64,000 nt of DNA from the NCBI GenBank assembly GCA_018266375.1, contig JAFEAO010000005.1:579185-643184 (forward strand), written 5' to 3'. The notes under the pieces are model-generated. The model worked only from the letters and a program-made list of their open reading frames with translations. It made no database searches and was not told where the DNA came from. Source of the DNA: Bdellovibrionales bacterium (GTDB lineage Bacteria > Bdellovibrionota > UBA1018 > CAIMNF01). The translations under genes and the position numbers were made by a program. Positions 7,850 to 16,799 of the stretch are shown here, piece after piece; positions within the stretch are counted from its first letter, which is position 1; each line of letters opens with the position of its first letter.

Positions 7850-8137
7850 TCAATGAATCAAATTCAAATTTTGGAGCTCGTTTAGGACTTGGCCTTGGGG
7901 TTCCCAGTCGGAACTGCCCCGACTCGAATCGCGAATGAGATACTCGCAGGATTTGGTGTCTTTGTTAAACCGAATCCCGACGATGGACATAGCGTGGCGG
8001 GAAACGTCATAACCGACCGCGCGGCCGGGTTCGCCGAACAACTGCGTGAGAACAGTCTGTTGAATTTTTTTTGCCCCCTTCTCACCGTCAAACGATTTCT
8101 TACCTAAAAAAATCGCGATCAGTAGAAGCGCTTTCAC
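7850..8137 (-). pseudogene. Remnant of a papain-like cysteine peptidase (C-terminal part)
   Basis: A 95-codon frame opening with GTG at 8137. Its core, RHAMSIVGIRFNK then CEYLIRDSS, matches the region around the catalytic His and the following Asn-Ser-Trp-Gly strand of C1/C39-like cysteine peptidases, but Asn-Ser-Trp-Gly has become Asp-Ser-Ser-Arg. The N-terminal domain with the catalytic Cys is absent and there is no room for it before the neighbouring gene at 8218. I read it as a decayed gene fragment; expression of a short protein from the GTG cannot be excluded. Confidence 0.55.
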
Positions 8138-8168
8138 ACCCTCTTATCGTGTTCCTAAGCCGGGATTT

Positions 8169-8196
8169 GAGATTCGTCAAAGTGATGACGAATCTC
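8169..8196. repeat. Perfect 11-bp inverted repeat, 6-nt loop
   Basis: GAGATTCGTCA (8169-8179) and TGACGAATCTC (8186-8196) pair perfectly around AAGTGA. It sits 22 bp past the stop of the minus-strand glycosyltransferase, so it may end or stabilise that transcript, but no T-run follows on either strand. Confidence 0.65.
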
Positions 8197-8217
8197 GACC
8201 ATAAGGTGGCTGATACC

Positions 8218-9051
8218 TCAGAACATTCCCCAGTGATCTTTGATTTTGCGCCATCGGCGGTGCAAGCGGGCGGCTAGGGTATGATCACGCGGCCTGGGAT
8301 CGAATCCCCATTTGTCTATAAAGAGTTTTAGGCCTTCTTGTTCGTACGCCGGTGGAAGCGAGCCCGGCGCCGCACGCGAAGCCATCGAGTGGTGCCAAAT
8401 TAAACACGTGGCAGTTTGCAGCGAGCGCATGCCGAGCTCGCGCGCTCGTTCCCACAGATCCGTGTCCTCATACGTGACAAAGAATCGCTCGTCGAAGAGC
8501 CCCCCGTGTTCCGCGAACTTGAGTCGCTCGAAAGCTCCGCGCGAAATCATGAACATGATCGCCGCCCAGTGCACGCGCGTGCGGCCGAGGTTGCGCGTGA
8601 CAAAACGAGCTGCGAGTGATTCCATCTCGTCGGGGCCCGAGAGCCACGGGCGCTCATAAAAATACGGCACCACAAATTCCACGCCTCGAGTGTCCATTAC
8701 CGACACGAGCGCCTGATCCCAACCCGGCATGAGCCAAGTGTCGTTGTTGAGAACGACGAGGTGGGAGCCGGTACAGAGACGGAGCCCCTGATTGACCGCC
8801 CGACCGAAGCCCTTGTTCTCGGTATTGGTGATGACCTGGAACCGAACGGTGCCAAACTGCCCCGAAAACGTCAGGAGGACGCTTTCGGTGTCATCTTTAG
8901 ACGCATTATTGATGACAAAAAGTTCTTTAAGATTACGGGAGTTTGCCGCGAGGGATTCCAGGCAACGACGGGTCAAATGAGATTGGTTGTAGACGGGGAT
9001 CACGACCGATACGGCGTTCGAATTTGCTGATGGGGTGATCGAGTTATCCAA
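8218..9051 (-). CDS. Family 2 glycosyltransferase (rhamnosyltransferase-like)
   Basis: A 277-residue GT2 protein starting at TTG 9051 (an in-frame stop lies just upstream and no ATG is available). SVVIPVYNQ near residue 15 begins the GT-A fold, NNASKDD follows, and LNNDTWLMPGW carries the acidic donor-binding motif of the rhamnosyl/glycosyl transferases (NND variant of DXD). YEDTDLWERA is the family's conserved C-terminal acceptor motif (ED-D-W). It stands alone, divergent from the 58-residue gene at 9102. It probably adds a sugar to a surface polysaccharide or protein; donor and acceptor are not known. Confidence 0.87.
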   Translation of the reverse strand: MDNSITPSANSNAVSVVIPVYNQSHLTRRCLESLAANSRNLKELFVINNASKDDTESVLLTFSGQFGTVRFQVITNTENKGFGRAVNQGLRLCTGSHLVVLNNDTWLMPGWDQALVSVMDTRGVEFVVPYFYERPWLSGPDEMESLAARFVTRNLGRTRVHWAAIMFMISRGAFERLKFAEHGGLFDERFFVTYEDTDLWERARELGMRSLQTATCLIWHHSMASRAAPGSLPPAYEQEGLKLFIDKWGFDPRPRDHTLAARLHRRWRKIKDHWGMF

Positions 9052-9063
9052 GAGGCTTCAACC

Positions 9064-9092
9064 TTGATCTTTCCTTAAAAAACCGGTATTTA
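9064..9092 (+). promoter_or_regulatory. Putative promoter of the 58-residue gene
   Basis: TTGATC (9064-9069), 17-bp spacer, TATTTA (9087-9092), 9 nt, ATG at 9102. The last bases before the ATG are GCACT, identical to those before the starts at 27890 and 53296, and no SD is present. Confidence 0.55.
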
Positions 9093-9101
9093 TATAGCAC
9101 T

Positions 9102-9278
9102 ATGTCATTACTTCACGAAGCAATCCAAGAAAAAAAACTCGACGTCCGCATGTTGGAAAAGAACCTCGTTCGTAACGTGGTCACCGACAAAGAAGCAAAA
9201 ACTGCTATCGCAGCACTTCCGGACGACAGCGAGAACGCGGCTTACATCAGCCTCGACGAAGTCTCTGAACAAAAGTAA
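9102..9278 (+). CDS. Small acidic protein, 58 residues, unknown function
   Basis: ATG 9102 to TAA 9276-9278, 58 codons. The protein starts MSLLHEAIQEKKLDVR and ends DEVSEQK; it is hydrophilic, helical in the first half, and has no signal peptide or Cys. Codon choice agrees with neighbouring genes and a well-placed promoter precedes it, so I consider it real. It lies 58 bp before trxB and may share its transcript. No family is recognised. Confidence 0.72.
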   Translation: MSLLHEAIQEKKLDVRMLEKNLVRNVVTDKEAKTAIAALPDDSENAAYISLDEVSEQK

Positions 9279-9336
9279 CAGAGCAAAAATAATCCTCGCG
9301 CGTCGTGTGTAGGCACGAGCGAATGCAGGGGGGAAT

Positions 9337-10278
9337 ATGAGCGATCAATCCGTTGAAAACGTTGTCATCCTGGGAACAGGACCTGCGGGTTTGACTGCAG
9401 CGATTTACGCTGCCCGCGCAAACTTAAAACCATTATGCGTGGAAGGCACCCAGCCGGGCGGCCAACTCACGATCACGACCGAAGTCGAAAACTATCCGGG
9501 CTTCCCGAACGGCGTTCAGGGTCCGGAGATGATGGTGGGTTTCCGCAAACAGGCTGAGCGTTTCAACACACGTTTCAAGCAAGGCGACGTTCAAAAAGTC
9601 GATCTTCAAAAACGTCCATTTACTCTCACGCTCGCTGACGGATCAGAGATTAAAACCAAAGCTTTGATCATCGCGACTGGCGCGTCCGCAAAATTGCTCG
9701 GTCTTCCGAACGAAAAACGACTCATGGGCCGCGGCGTTTCCGCCTGCGCGACTTGCGACGGGTTCTTTTTCCGCAACCAAGACATCGCCATCGTTGGTGG
9801 TGGCGATACCGCGATGGAGGAAGCAAATTTCCTCACTCGTTTTGCAAAATCGGTGACCGTGATCCACCGTCGCGACGAGTTCCGCGCATCCAAAGTGATG
9901 CAGGACCGCGTGATGAATAACCCTAAAGTTAAAATCATCTGGAATACTGCGGTTGAAGACATCATAGGCGATCAAGAAGTGACCGGCCTGAAGCTCGTCG
10001 ACACTAAGACGGGCGCGAAATCCGAACTTGCGGTGAGCGGTTTTTTCGTGGCGATCGGCCACCAACCCAACTCGAAGCTCTTTAAGGGTCAGCTCAAAAT
10101 GACTGATGCAGAATACATCATCGTGACTCCAGGCACGACCAAGACCGAGATCCCGGGCGTGTTTGCCGCAGGCGACATTTCGGATCACGTGTATCGCCAA
10201 GCGGTCACGGCCGCAGGCAGCGGTTGTATGGGCGCGATCGACGCCGAACGTTGGCTGGACGAACAGGCTCATAACTGA
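9337..10278 (+). CDS. trxB: Thioredoxin-disulfide reductase
   Basis: A 313-residue flavoprotein that reduces thioredoxin with NADPH. The FAD-binding GTGPAGLTA is near residues 13-21, the redox pair is C137/C140 in CATCDG, and the NADPH-binding motif GGGDTAMEEA follows. The C-terminal FAD motif GVFAAGDISD is present. Length is normal for the family (about 315). A good SD (GGGGG) sits 4 nt before the ATG. It is followed by the lolC/E gene after 17 bp. Confidence 0.96.
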   Translation: MSDQSVENVVILGTGPAGLTAAIYAARANLKPLCVEGTQPGGQLTITTEVENYPGFPNGVQGPEMMVGFRKQAERFNTRFKQGDVQKVDLQKRPFTLTLADGSEIKTKALIIATGASAKLLGLPNEKRLMGRGVSACATCDGFFFRNQDIAIVGGGDTAMEEANFLTRFAKSVTVIHRRDEFRASKVMQDRVMNNPKVKIIWNTAVEDIIGDQEVTGLKLVDTKTGAKSELAVSGFFVAIGHQPNSKLFKGQLKMTDAEYIIVTPGTTKTEIPGVFAAGDISDHVYRQAVTAAGSGCMGAIDAERWLDEQAHN

Positions 10279-10283
10279 GATGA

Positions 10284-10308
10284 TTTTCAGCAAGCATGTT
10301 GCTGAAAA
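10284..10308 (+). promoter_or_regulatory. Perfect RNA hairpin with the lolC/E start codon in its loop
   Basis: Ten bases (10284-10293) pair perfectly with 10299-10308; the 5-nt loop GCATG contains the ATG at 10296-10298. No conventional SD precedes the stem. In mRNA this would present the start codon in an exposed loop while blocking flanking bases, so it may set translation efficiency or act as a weak stop for trxB transcripts. Confidence 0.6.
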
Positions 10309-11555
10309 GATTCAAACTATCGCTTGAGATCGCGACAAGATTTCTCTCTTCGAAATCACGCGGAAACTTCCTCTCATTCATTACCGGCGTCTCGATCGTG
10401 GGTGTCTCGATCGGCGTGCTCGCGCTCTTGATTGTCACGTCAGTCGTCAACGGTTTCGAGAATCAGCTCACCAAGGTCATTGCCGGCACTCAAGGCGACA
10501 TCCTTTTTTACACGCGCGGGACTCCGATTCGCGATCGCATGGAGATGGAACGCAAGATTCGCGAGTTCACTCCCGGGATCAAAGCGATTACCGGATCGTT
10601 TGTCAGCGAGGTCATGTTCAACGGCCCGAACGGCGTCGCAGGCGGCGCGCTCGAAGGAGTCGATCTCCAGAGCTGGGGCGAAGTCGTCCGCGTCGACGAG
10701 CATTTGATCGACGGCGGTAAACTACCGGAAGGCGAGCACGATATTATTCTGGGCTCGTCGCTTGCGGAGCGCCTGGGTGTTGGCGTCGGTGATTCGGTGC
10801 GAGTGGTGTTGCCGTTTACCGATGTCGATAACAACGGCAACTACGGAGCCCCACGGATTCAAGACTTCGACGTGTCGGGTATCGTTCACTTGGGCATGTA
10901 CGAGTACGATTCTAAATTTGCGTACGCACCGCTGAGTTCGGTCCAACAGCTCGCGTTCGGTACTGAAAACGCCACCGACAAAAAAGACTGGCTTACGTCG
11001 TTCCGGATCAAGCTCGAGGACGGTTCGAAGTCGGTCGAGGCCGCCGCCGAGCTCTCGCAACACTTCGGATTCCCCTATAAAGTGCGGGATTGGGCGTCGC
11101 TCAACAAAAACTTGTTTTACGCGATCAAAGTCGAGAAGGCGGTCATCACGGTGCTCTTGACGGTCATCATGATCGTCGCCGCATTCAACGTGATCTCGGC
11201 CCTCCTCATGATGGTCTACGAGAAGGAACGCGAGATCGCGATCCTTCGAGTGGTCGGAGTGCGAAGACGGGATCTCTTCCTTCTCTTCTCCTGGATCGGT
11301 TCATTCTTCGGTCTCGCGGGCACTTCCGCCGGAATCGTTCTCGGATTTTTTGCCACGATGATTCTGCGCAAAACCAAGTTCATTCATCTTCCGGCCGAGG
11401 TGTATCACCTCGAATTCCTTCCGGTGGTGATTCGCTGGACAGAGTGGAGCGCGATTGCTTTAATGGCTTTTGTGATTTGTTTTTTATCGACGGTGGGGCC
11501 GGCGCTCAGGATTTCGCGTCGTGCGCCGGTTGAAGGGTTGAAATGGACAAGCTAG
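10296..11555 (+). CDS. lolC: Lipoprotein-releasing ABC transporter permease (LolC/LolE type)
   Basis: A 419-residue inner-membrane protein: one N-terminal transmembrane helix (about residues 25-50), a periplasmic domain of about 220 residues and three C-terminal helices, the MacB/LolCE topology. It mobilises outer-membrane lipoproteins from the inner membrane to the LolA chaperone. Only one permease gene is present, so it may work as a homodimer (LolF-like organisation). The gene overlaps lolD by 13 bp. Its start codon is embedded in a hairpin loop. LolC and LolE cannot be told apart here. Confidence 0.9.
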   Translation: MLLKRFKLSLEIATRFLSSKSRGNFLSFITGVSIVGVSIGVLALLIVTSVVNGFENQLTKVIAGTQGDILFYTRGTPIRDRMEMERKIREFTPGIKAITGSFVSEVMFNGPNGVAGGALEGVDLQSWGEVVRVDEHLIDGGKLPEGEHDIILGSSLAERLGVGVGDSVRVVLPFTDVDNNGNYGAPRIQDFDVSGIVHLGMYEYDSKFAYAPLSSVQQLAFGTENATDKKDWLTSFRIKLEDGSKSVEAAAELSQHFGFPYKVRDWASLNKNLFYAIKVEKAVITVLLTVIMIVAAFNVISALLMMVYEKEREIAILRVVGVRRRDLFLLFSWIGSFFGLAGTSAGIVLGFFATMILRKTKFIHLPAEVYHLEFLPVVIRWTEWSAIALMAFVICFLSTVGPALRISRRAPVEGLKWTS

Positions 11556-12229
11556 TTCTCCGGGCGCGCAATCTGCATAAAGAATTTACGAAGGGGAACG
11601 AACGAATCGCAGTCGTGAAGGGCGTAAACTTAGATATCCTTGAAGGCGATTGCATGGCGATCATGGGTTCAAGCGGCGCCGGTAAGAGCACGCTCATGCA
11701 CTTGCTCGGAGCGCTGGATCCGCCGACTCACGGCGAAGTTTTTTTCGGACCCAAACAGCAAAATCTTTGGAAGATGTCGGACGAAGACCTCTCGGACTTC
11801 CGAAACCGCAACCTGGGGTTCGTATTTCAGTTTCACTATCTGCTTCCTGAGTTCTCCGCTTTGGAGAATGTGATGATGCCGGCACTCATTTCTGGCATGG
11901 AGCGTCCACACGCAGAAGCTCAAGCTCGCGATTTGCTTAAGTTTGTCGGACTGCAACATCGTATTAATCACCGACCCGCCGAGTTATCAGGTGGTGAACA
12001 GCAAAGAGTGGCGATTGCGCGTTCAGTGGTGCTCAAGCCAAAGCTTTTGTTTGGCGACGAACTCACCGGGAACCTCGATTCCGAGAATAGTAAAAAGGTG
12101 ATCGACCTTCTTTTGGAACTGAATCAACGCTTCAAGATCGCGGTGCTCATGGTCACGCATGATCATGATGTGGCGAGTCGGATCGGCAAAGTATTGACGA
12201 TGAAAGATGGAAAAATCGTATCTTCGTGA
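11543..12229 (+). CDS. lolD: Lipoprotein-releasing ABC transporter ATPase
   Basis: A 228-residue ABC ATPase that powers lipoprotein release with the upstream permease. Walker A GSSGAGKST is at 42-50, the signature LSGGEQQR at about 148-155 and Walker B with its catalytic Glu in LLFGDE (168-173). Length and the position next to a LolC/E permease, with overlapping ends, identify it among the MacB/LolD/FtsE group. It is followed by bamA after 15 bp. Confidence 0.93.
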   Translation: MDKLVLRARNLHKEFTKGNERIAVVKGVNLDILEGDCMAIMGSSGAGKSTLMHLLGALDPPTHGEVFFGPKQQNLWKMSDEDLSDFRNRNLGFVFQFHYLLPEFSALENVMMPALISGMERPHAEAQARDLLKFVGLQHRINHRPAELSGGEQQRVAIARSVVLKPKLLFGDELTGNLDSENSKKVIDLLLELNQRFKIAVLMVTHDHDVASRIGKVLTMKDGKIVSS

Positions 12230-12244
12230 TAAGACGAAGATCTA

Positions 12245-14617
12245 GTGAAATTCAAGCGATCTGCATTGCATCTTGTATCTGTCTTCATTCTGCTTTTTGC
12301 TTCTTCCATTTCTTACGCCGAAAAAATTACTGAAGTCAAAACCGTCGGGCTGAAGCGCATTGAACGCGATGCGATCTTGGAAAAAATTTCGTCAAAACCG
12401 GGCGTAGATTACGACGCCGATAAGATTCGCACCGACATTGAAGCGCTCTACAGCATGGGCTACTTCGATGAGATCGACATCAAGAAGGACGGCTCCGTCC
12501 TCACCGTTCAAGTCAAAGAGCGTCCCGTGATTAACGAAGTGATCTTTGAAGGGAACGAAAAGGTTTCGACTTCAGACCTCGAGGACGTCATCAAGGTCAA
12601 GAAATGGAACATTCTCGATATCAATAAAGTCCAGCAAGACGTGGACTTGATTCAAAAACATTACGAAGAGAAGGGTTATTACCTCGCGAAAGTGACCTAC
12701 GAAGTTCGCGAAGACAAAACTGTATCTAAAGATGCGGCCGAGAAGGGCCAAGAAGTTAAACTCGTTTATAAGATCGCGGATTACGATAAAGTCGAAATCA
12801 AGCAGATCGCGTTCCTGAACAATAAGGCGTTCTCGGATGCAAAGCTCAAAAGCATTTTCGCTGAGACCAAAGAGGGCGATTCGGTCAGCTTCCTCTCCAG
12901 TTCCGGAACGTTCAAAGAAGCCTCATTCAAGATAGATCTCCAACGCCTGCAATACTGGTATCTCGAGCACGGTTATCTCAAGTTCCGTTTCGAGAATCCG
13001 ATCATCACGATCTCGGACGATAAAAAATACGTCTATATCTCGATCTACGTCGAAGAGGGCGACCCGTACACCGTCGGTGGTTACGATTTCAGTGGGGATC
13101 TTCTGTTCCCGAAAGACGAGCTCAAAAAAGAAGTCAAAATGCTCGAGGGTCAAACCTTCAGCATTAGCGCGCGTAACGCCGACATCCTCCGTTTAACGGA
13201 GAAGTACCAAGACCTCGGTTATGCGTTCGTGAACGTCGTTCCGAAAATGGATTTCAACGAAGAGAACAAAACCGTGTCGATGGACTACAGTTTTGAAAAA
13301 GGCAATCTGGTTTATTTCGGCGAGATCCGAATCTTAGGCAACTCCAAGACCTACGATAAAGTCATCCGGCGTGAGCTCAGGATCTACGAGGGCGAGCTTT
13401 TTAGCGGTTCGAAGCTCCGTATCTCAAAAGAGCGCGTGGAGCGCTTAGGCTACTTCGCTCCGGGCGAAGTGCAGTTCAACCAAGTGCCCCGAAAAGGTCG
13501 CGACGACCTTCTCGATATCGAAATCCAGGTCAAAGAACGATCGACGGGTTCGGTCACGGTCGGTGCGGGTTACTCATCGGTTCAAGGCTTCTTCTTCCAA
13601 GGTAAAGTGCAAGAGATCAACCTGCTCGGCCGAGGTCAGAGCCTCAGTCTCGAAACCCAATGGGGTAAAGAAGACACCGTTCGCAGCTTCTCTCTTGATT
13701 TCATGGATCCGTACGCTTTCGACACCGAGTGGAGCGCTGGCTTTAGCTTGTTCATGTCGAACTCGCCGATCCCGGATCGGTACCTGGTCCGTCGATCGGG
13801 CTTTAACTTGAAACTCGGTCACCCGTTGAGCGACGACGTCAACGCGTACATCACTTACAAATTCGAACACCTTCGCGTTTTGCGTAATTACGCTAACGAT
13901 CGCAACGATCAAAACTGGACGCTCACTCACGATGCCGATCCGATCAACGACAACTTGGTTCTTCCGGCGCTCTCCGCGGATGAGGATCTCGATAAAGGGA
14001 TTCTCTCCAGCATCGTCCTGTCGGTCGTCCGCGATAAACGGAACAACCGTTTCGAGACCTCGGATGGTAACTATCAAAACGCATCGCTCGAATTCGCGGG
14101 CTTGGGTGGCGTTAAGAACTTCTCTAAGTTCACGTTCAACAACCGTTACTACAATAACTTCATCGGAAGCTTCGTGTTCAAGAACAGCACCGAAATCGGC
14201 GCCATGATCAATACCGGCGGTAGAGGTATTCCGCCGGCCGAGAAATTCTATCTCGGCGGTCCGTGGAACATGCGCGGTTACGAGGCGTTCTCGCTCGCGC
14301 CGGTCATCATGCGCGCGAACGGCTCGCTTGAGAAAATCGGTGGCGCATCCGAGCTCTACTCACTCTTCGAACTTGAGCATCCATTGATCAAGGAAGCCGG
14401 AATCAAATGGGTGTTCTTTTACGATATTGGTAACGCATTTGAGACGGTTACGATCTCTGAAATGCGCCAAAACTGGGGATTTGGTATTCGTTGGTTCTCT
14501 CCTCTTGGGCCGCTTCGTTTCGAGTGGGGCTTCCCGATCGGTCGTCGATTGAACGCGACCGAAGGGGCGCTTGAAGAGAGTCCGACGTTCATTTTCTTTA
14601 TTGGACAACCGTTTTAA
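12245..14617 (+). CDS. bamA: Outer-membrane protein assembly factor BamA
   Basis: A 790-residue Omp85 protein starting with GTG 12245. A signal peptide (about residues 1-25) is followed by five POTRA domains to about residue 430 and a C-terminal 16-stranded barrel. The L6 lid motif, RGY in GGPWNMRGYEAF, matches the conserved VRGF/Y of Omp85 proteins, and the last residue is Phe as required for barrel insertion. It folds and inserts outer-membrane beta-barrels. Flanked by lolD and skp, it is part of the envelope assembly operon. Confidence 0.96.
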   Translation: MKFKRSALHLVSVFILLFASSISYAEKITEVKTVGLKRIERDAILEKISSKPGVDYDADKIRTDIEALYSMGYFDEIDIKKDGSVLTVQVKERPVINEVIFEGNEKVSTSDLEDVIKVKKWNILDINKVQQDVDLIQKHYEEKGYYLAKVTYEVREDKTVSKDAAEKGQEVKLVYKIADYDKVEIKQIAFLNNKAFSDAKLKSIFAETKEGDSVSFLSSSGTFKEASFKIDLQRLQYWYLEHGYLKFRFENPIITISDDKKYVYISIYVEEGDPYTVGGYDFSGDLLFPKDELKKEVKMLEGQTFSISARNADILRLTEKYQDLGYAFVNVVPKMDFNEENKTVSMDYSFEKGNLVYFGEIRILGNSKTYDKVIRRELRIYEGELFSGSKLRISKERVERLGYFAPGEVQFNQVPRKGRDDLLDIEIQVKERSTGSVTVGAGYSSVQGFFFQGKVQEINLLGRGQSLSLETQWGKEDTVRSFSLDFMDPYAFDTEWSAGFSLFMSNSPIPDRYLVRRSGFNLKLGHPLSDDVNAYITYKFEHLRVLRNYANDRNDQNWTLTHDADPINDNLVLPALSADEDLDKGILSSIVLSVVRDKRNNRFETSDGNYQNASLEFAGLGGVKNFSKFTFNNRYYNNFIGSFVFKNSTEIGAMINTGGRGIPPAEKFYLGGPWNMRGYEAFSLAPVIMRANGSLEKIGGASELYSLFELEHPLIKEAGIKWVFFYDIGNAFETVTISEMRQNWGFGIRWFSPLGPLRFEWGFPIGRRLNATEGALEESPTFIFFIGQPF

Positions 14618-14650
14618 AGTAGTCTCGTGAGAGACAGAAAGGGCCGTAAT

Positions 14651-15163
14651 ATGAATCGTTTTGCAACCATCACCTTCGTCACCAGCGCTTTGATGTTGAA
14701 TGCGGGAATTTCTCACGCGGACGACGCCATGAAAATCGGAGTCGTAGACATGCAGAAAGCCATCCAGACCTCCGAGACCGGCAAAAAAGCCAAAGCCGAG
14801 CTCGAACAGGCTTTCAACAAAAAGAAAAAAGAACTCCAAGCAGAAGAAGCTTCCCTGAAAAAAGCTCAGGAAGATCTTCAAAAGAAGGCTTCGGCTCTCA
14901 GCGAGTCGGCTAAAAAGGAACAAGGCCAAAAGCTTCAAGAGCGTTTCATGAAGTACCAAGAGCTTCTCCAGAAGTCTCAGGCCGAGATCCAAAAGAAAGA
15001 ACAAGAAATGTCGGCTCCGATTATAACCAAGATCCGTGAAAAGATCGGCGAGCTCGCGAAGAAGAAGGGCTACACCCTCATTCTCGAGAAGAACGAGAAT
15101 ATCGTTCTCTTCAGTCAAGAAAAGGATGACCTCACGGCGGACATCCTCAAGGAGATCAACTAG
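14651..15163 (+). CDS. skp: Periplasmic chaperone Skp/OmpH
   Basis: A 170-residue periplasmic chaperone that holds unfolded outer-membrane proteins for BamA. Signal peptide [19 protein letters not shown] with cleavage after HA; then [10 protein letters not shown], the conserved Skp beta-strand, and a long Lys/Glu/Gln-rich coiled coil (about residues 45-130). I chose ATG 14651, preceded by AAAGGG, over an upstream GTG at 14627, which would place charged residues before the signal peptide. The bamA-skp-lpxD-fabZ-lpxA order is conserved in many Gram-negative bacteria. Confidence 0.93.
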   Translation: MNRFATITFVTSALMLNAGISHADDAMKIGVVDMQKAIQTSETGKKAKAELEQAFNKKKKELQAEEASLKKAQEDLQKKASALSESAKKEQGQKLQERFMKYQELLQKSQAEIQKKEQEMSAPIITKIREKIGELAKKKGYTLILEKNENIVLFSQEKDDLTADILKEIN

Positions 15164-15168
15164 TCCTG

Positions 15169-16260
15169 ATGTTTAAGGTTTCCGAAATCGCAAACTGGAT
15201 CCAGGCGAAGGTGGCAAACCCGGAGTTTGCCGATCCGGATGCGACCGCGGGAATCAACTCTGTTTCGATAAAGCGGTTAACCACTTTGAAAGAGGCGGGA
15301 TCTGGCGATCTCGCCTTCTTTTTTTCCAAGCACTATCAGGACGATCTGATGGCCACTCGCGCGTCGGTCATCGTGACGGGCAATGATTTTGTAAAATCGC
15401 TCGAAGCGACAGGCCTTTCTCAGTGGAAGTCGTCGGCGTTCCTTGCCTGTGCCGATCCTTACGGCGCGCTTGCGATTTTAAGTTCTCACTTTTCACGCCG
15501 ACAATCCGCGCACGATCATCAACTGCTTTCGTCCAAAGCGTCGGTGCACCCGTCGGCTGTCGTGCATCCCACCGCGAAGGTGGCGGCCAGTGCCGAGATC
15601 GGTGCGAATGCCGTGATCGAACACGACTGCGTGATCGAAGCGGGTGCCGTGATTTATCCCGGTTGTTACATCGGACCTGGATCTAAGTTGGGCGAGAGCT
15701 CGGTACTGTTTCCGAACGTATCTTTGTACGAGCGCACGCAAATCGGTAAACGCGTCCGTATTCATGCGGGGACCGTAATCGGTGCTGATGGATTTGGCTA
15801 CGCGCCCATCATCGACCCGACAACCAAAAAACAAATCGGTCATCGCAAAATTTATCATCTGGGCCGGGTCGTGATCGAAGACGACGTCGAAATCGGCGCA
15901 AACTCGTCGATCGACCGCGGTACCATGGGTGACACCGTGATTCGCAAGCAAGCCAAGATCGATAACCAGGTTCAGGTTGGGCATAATTGCGACGTGGGCG
16001 AAGGATCGGTTCTTTGCGGCGCCGCCGGCATGGCGGGGAGCTCATCGCTCGGTAAGTTCGTGATAGTCGGCGCGCAATCCGGAACCGGCAATCAAGTGCA
16101 CGTCGGTGATTACGTTAAACTTGGCGGATACACCGGCGCAGCCAAGGATCTACCGCCCGATACGGAATGGTTCGGAGTACCGGCGCGCCCAATGCGCGAG
16201 TTCTTCCGGCTATTCGCATTGCAAAGTAAACTATTAAAGGATCGCGACAAAGATCGCTAA
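15169..16260 (+). CDS. lpxD: UDP-3-O-acylglucosamine N-acyltransferase
   Basis: A 363-residue left-handed beta-helix acyltransferase that adds the second hydroxyacyl chain (N-linked) in lipid A synthesis from acyl-ACP. An N-terminal uridine-binding domain (about 110 residues) precedes hexapeptide repeats, and GHNCDVGEG carries the catalytic His. A C-terminal helical tail of about 25 residues follows. Length is slightly above the usual 340. It starts 5 bp after skp. Confidence 0.94.
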   Translation: MFKVSEIANWIQAKVANPEFADPDATAGINSVSIKRLTTLKEAGSGDLAFFFSKHYQDDLMATRASVIVTGNDFVKSLEATGLSQWKSSAFLACADPYGALAILSSHFSRRQSAHDHQLLSSKASVHPSAVVHPTAKVAASAEIGANAVIEHDCVIEAGAVIYPGCYIGPGSKLGESSVLFPNVSLYERTQIGKRVRIHAGTVIGADGFGYAPIIDPTTKKQIGHRKIYHLGRVVIEDDVEIGANSSIDRGTMGDTVIRKQAKIDNQVQVGHNCDVGEGSVLCGAAGMAGSSSLGKFVIVGAQSGTGNQVHVGDYVKLGGYTGAAKDLPPDTEWFGVPARPMREFFRLFALQSKLLKDRDKDR

Positions 16261-16282
16261 AATCTTGCGCCGAGGATAGAAT

Positions 16283-16798
16283 ATGGATAAACCACAGTAC
16301 ATTTTAGGTCAGAAAGAAATCATGGAGTTCCTGCCTCATCGCGCTCCATTTTTGCTCGTTGATAAAATTTTAGAGATTTCCGGCCCGCATCCACTCGACG
16401 ACAACGAGCTCAAGCACAAAGTCGGAATCAAAGTCATCGGCGTAAAAAATGTCACCGTGAGTGAGCCGCATTTTCAAGGGCACTTTCCGCAAATGCCGGT
16501 GACCCCCGGCGTGCTAATCGTCGAGACTATGGCGCAGACCGCAAGTTTTGCATTGTATCCGGCTTTCATCAGCCGTCTTCGTCAGGGCGAGACGCTTCAG
16601 TGCCTGCTCGTCGGCGTCGATAAAGCGCGGTTTCGTGCGCCGGTCGTACCGGGCGACAGCATGCGGATCGAGATCGAAGTGACGGGTTGCCGTACTTCAA
16701 TCTGGGCGTTCGAAGGTAAAGCTTATGTTGACGGCAAATTGGTGGCCGAAGCGTCGCTGATGGCAAACATGGGCATGACTCCGAAAGTTGGGGCGTAA
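16283..16798 (+). CDS. fabZ: 3-hydroxyacyl-ACP dehydratase FabZ
   Basis: A 171-residue hot-dog-fold dehydratase of type II fatty acid synthesis. HFPQMPVTPG holds catalytic His67 and ETMAQ holds Glu81, the FabZ pair. It is slightly longer than usual (about 150) because of an insertion near residues 33-48. It competes with LpxA for 3-hydroxyacyl-ACP and so balances phospholipid and lipid A synthesis; the location between lpxD and lpxA is classic. An SD (GAGGA) precedes the ATG. Confidence 0.95.
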   Translation: MDKPQYILGQKEIMEFLPHRAPFLLVDKILEISGPHPLDDNELKHKVGIKVIGVKNVTVSEPHFQGHFPQMPVTPGVLIVETMAQTASFALYPAFISRLRQGETLQCLLVGVDKARFRAPVVPGDSMRIEIEVTGCRTSIWAFEGKAYVDGKLVAEASLMANMGMTPKVGA

Positions 16799-16799
16799 G

